From Lophius americanus (Eukaryota > Chordata > Actinopteri > Lophiiformes > Lophiidae), in NCBI GenBank assembly GCA_037951165.1, contig JBBDHG010000187.1, positions 1,123,501 to 1,187,500 of the forward strand: 64,000 nucleotides of DNA. The letters are read 5' to 3'. The notes beneath the pieces are model-generated. The model ran no database searches, was not told the origin of the DNA, and saw only the letters and a program-made list of their open reading frames with translations. Positions 60,925-64,000 of this stretch are shown here, piece after piece. The translations under genes and the position numbers were made by a program. The first letter of the stretch is position 1; the number at the start of each line of letters is the position of its first letter.

Positions 60925-61879
60925 TAAAATAGCAGGCTACAAAAGCACTAAGCCCTGATTTTGGAAGCTGACACCCCAGTTAAAACCTCCATCTGTCGAA
61001 AAGCATTCCCGAGGTGCTTCTTGAAACTGTGAACGCCCACACGTGGAAAACTGCCAGGAGAACAAAGACAAACATTTCACACGGCCCCCACCCACCCAAC
61101 ACCATCCCCCACTAACACCCCATCCGAGCTCTCCTCCCATCGAAGCGGAAGAGCGGAAAAAAAAAAGAAGCTTTCCCCCCCTGCTAAATATATATGGGCT
61201 TGATGTAGGAGCGTGTGGGCTGGTGAAAACTCAGGATGCACAGCATAGCTTCAACGCAGCTCAGTAATACTGCTTTCATTCTTTACTTGCTACGAACAAT
61301 ACTAACATTCCCACAACAAGTAGCCTACTTAAGTAGGATACGGCTACCCTTTTGATATTTAAAGGTGAACAGAGATAACTGTTTTTTTTAACATAGCTAA
61401 AAAGCACAAAGCATTAGAAGCACACTGAAGCTAGTGATTCCATGTACTTAAATCTCTTGGTACTCAGTTCTCCCATGCTGTCAATGTGCATCTCCCGAAA
61501 CAACCTCAAACATCTCCAAAAAAAGGTTTATATACAATAATAACCATCGCCCCCAGTCCGTTCATATTTATAGTCAACATCAAAGGGAAGAGGCGATGAG
61601 TCCTCTGTGGCTCAAGGGGAGAAGCCATTTCTAAAGTTTCTCATCAGGAGCGTAAAACTACCTTCATCCTGCATCTAATGGCAAACCTAAATATTCTACC
61701 CTCTGTGATAAGGATAGAAAGGGATTTAACTTCATGTCATGATGTTAATGTGATTAAATGCTGCCTGACTACCTTTATAATGTGCAGAATGTTTGAATGA
61801 ATCATAAAAGTAGAAGAAAATAATTAAAATAATGTATAAGGGTATATGGGTGGGCACAGAACCGAGTGTTTGTATTCAT

Positions 61880-62300
61880 TTCACAACTCTGAGGACCCCG
61901 GTATTTTCCCGTAAGCATTCTGTTGATTTTCAGTAGCGCCTTTAAAATTGAGGCTTCATGTGAATGAATCTTAATGCCTCAAGAAAACATGCAGACATGA
62001 AAATCCTCTCTTAACCTCTTTCAAGCACCGAGGATGCTACCAATATAATACGCCCACTTTAAAAACAGGAGGGCATCCATTTTGGTCATCGTGTTTGCGA
62101 TGCATATGGTGTCACCGAGAAATCGCATCCAGCTCCCTGTCAGAGGAAATCCATTATTCAAACTAAAGACTGACACTTAGAATTTCAAACATACAAGGTA
62201 GCACATAATTTGTTTCACAACAGTTTGATAGCTCCAAATGGTGACTGGTGAGTAATGACTGCCTCCTGTAGAAAAATGCACTATTTGGAATCACCAGTGG
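61880..62300. promoter_or_regulatory. candidate conserved non-coding element
   Basis: Repeat-free, mixed composition block with words such as AATATAATACGCCCAC (about 62042) and CGTGTTTGCGATGCATATGG near 62090. No open frame. Inference from texture. Confidence 0.25.
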
Positions 62301-63504
62301 AGAGGGATAAGAGCTTTTGTTGCCAAGACTGCACAAAAACAATATATCTTATCATGTAGGAAACAAAAAAAATATTTTTTGTGACTCCACAGCTGTGGTT
62401 ACAAAAATGCTGCAGCAAAATGTGCAAAAGCATTAAATCTATTCATGTGCTTCATTTTAGAAGTGGAGTCAGTGTTTTCGAATGCCCACTCTTCAGGGTA
62501 ATAAAGCAGACTGCAGCACCCTGGGCTTTGTTGTTCTCCCTAATGTGAGTTAATCTGGATGTTGTCACATCAAACACAGGGACATCTTAGGTGCTATGTA
62601 GATAGTGTTTATAGAAACTTAGCCAGACTCTGTCCCCGTGGGCCCCTCTCTCGCCTTTTCATTTGGATGGAGGCAGAGAGATAGGCCATCTTCAAAGCTC
62701 CCTGTATCTGTGTGTATCGACCACGCTCCTCTGAAGCCCTGGAGGCCCCCTCTATTAGAAAGGATTTGTCTTACAAGCTCTGTGTTGCGTGTGCAAAAAA
62801 AATAAAAATAAGCCATGCACAAAATTATACTATAGGTGTGTCCCTTTGCTTTTTGACTCCAACATTCAAACAGCTGTCTTATTCACTAACTTAGCTTTGC
62901 CACTTGCTCGACGCCCTCCTACCCCATAGAGCCGTATCTGACATGTAACCCTGCTGAAAGTAAGAACCACATTAATCTATCAAAAACACACTTTATGGTA
63001 ATAGATCCATTCACATTGAACCCAGGTAATGTGTCAGAGGGAATAGCTCTTTCGGCCTATTTGGTTTGCGGCAAAAAAATACCTTGATTTAGAGGTCAGT
63101 GTTCCGGCATTATAAGTCAATGGAATCCAGCAGGGCCAATGTTTGCTTTTATATCTGCAATTTCTTGTTTTCTTTTAACTGTGCTTTATGACGAACTTTG
63201 GTTAACTGTGTGTCAAGCCCCTCTACTTTTATCATTAAAATTCTAGACAAGGAATATAAGCTTACCTCACTGGCAGATTTTTTTACTTGCATTTAAGAAT
63301 ATATGGCTTCTTTCATGTATGGCTGTTTTTGCAGTGTAGACCACAAATCACGGTTTTCTAAATTGAGAGGTTGTGCATGTGCACTTACTTCGATACTCAA
63401 ATAACAATAACAATGTTGTCTTTCTGCCGGGATATTGTGAATTATATAATAAATGTTTGCTGCATCTCTAATGCAGAGTCGGGTCGCTGTGGCAGTCGGC
63501 TTTC

Positions 63505-63705
63505 CAGACAAGATGGGCATCTGATTATGATGCCTCCTTCTCTAGGTTTTTCAGGCACGTCCAACTGGGAGGACAATCCAAGACCCAGAACTGCGGGAGG
63601 GACAGTATATCACATCAGGCGTAGGAACGTCTCCTGACCCCCCAGGATGAGCTGGAGAGTGCTGCTGGGGAGAGGGTTGTGTGGAAAGAGTTGCATCTTG
63701 CTACT
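63505..63705 (+). mobile_element. 3' end of a Rex3/RTE-like LINE, second copy
   Basis: Shares the ordered words GGGCATCTGATTATGATGCC, TTTTTCAGGCACGTCCAACTGGGAGG, GAGGGACAGTAT and AGGATGAGCTGGAGAGTG...TGGGGAGAGG with the copy at 28560-28912, in the same orientation. This copy is shorter and lacks the GACCTCGGATAAG/GATG terminus, so its 3' end is truncated or diverged. Confidence 0.72.
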
Positions 63706-64000
63706 GTTGAAATATTTATCCATGTTTAACTGATCCATATAATCATAAGAGAAAACATTGGATGTGTTCTCTTTAAAAAAGAAAGATTCATTCTCTAATG
63801 CAAAACATGCCTGATACGATTGGTTTTCTCATTTGGCAGGAAACTTTCTGAAGTTTCCTTATACAATGCACTTTCAAGTATCTTCATTAAGGGGGGAGGG
63901 ACGTTTGCCCCTGTGGAAGATGGCAGTATAAAAATATTTTTTTGACAGGAAGGCTGAAAGAGAAATATATGAAAGCCTTTTATTTTCCATTCTTTGCAAC

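Overview
The window looks like gene-free (intergenic or deep intronic) nuclear DNA of a teleost fish, probably a spiny-rayed (percomorph) fish. The evidence is indirect but consistent. There are two tRNA-derived SINEs with intact A and B boxes, several decayed Tc1-like DNA transposons, a hAT-type element with a BED-finger remnant, and pieces of two kinds of non-LTR retrotransposon. Long (CA)n/(TG)n, (GA)n, (TA)n and poly-G tracts are very abundant. I found no convincing cellular protein-coding exon, no rRNA, no functional tRNA and no CRISPR array. Nearly all open reading frames under about 150 codons are chance frames or simple-repeat translations.

Layout. 0-6.7 kb: unique sequence with several ATTA/TAAT-rich blocks that resemble conserved non-coding elements, and CA tracts. 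6.7-9 kb: hAT/BED remnant, a 110-bp TG tract, a perfect 15-bp hairpin, and a GGGGGT/poly-G tract. 9.7-10.3 kb: LINE reverse-transcriptase fragment on the minus strand, with recognisable catalytic motifs. 10-19 kb: mostly unique sequence with CA/TG tracts, one AGTA-rich dispersed repeat and one enhancer-like block. 19.2-20.2 kb: an unassigned complex block that runs into a 346-bp TA-rich satellite. 22.2 kb: a dispersed 'gttcacac' type repeat. 26.2-27.1 kb: a decayed Tc1-like element (minus). 28.56-28.91 kb: 3' end of a Rex3/RTE-like LINE (plus). 30.46-30.79 kb: degenerate 60-bp minisatellite. 34.96-35.70 kb: degenerate internally duplicated repeat. 44.25-44.33 kb: a perfect 34-bp-arm hairpin. 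47.2 and 48.4 kb: two inverted copies of an unnamed repeat, with a SINE close to the second copy. 51.16-52.2 kb: (GA)n, a SINE and a Tc1 end. 55.1-55.8 kb: an internally deleted Tc1-like element (plus). 59.7-60.1 kb: a second Tc1 subfamily (minus). 63.5-63.7 kb: a second Rex3/RTE-like 3' end.

Functionally, nothing here acts as a set of cooperating genes. The plausible cellular function is cis-regulatory: several islands free of simple repeats and rich in ATTA/TAAT words are spread through the window. That is the pattern seen in gene deserts or large introns around developmental genes. Calling them conserved needs cross-species alignment, which I could not do, so they carry low confidence. I did not find a previously undescribed biological system. 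The best leads are the perfect 34-bp hairpin at 44.29 kb, the coding-frame-preserving inverted repeat pair at 47.2/48.4 kb, and the unassigned block at 19.2-20.17 kb.
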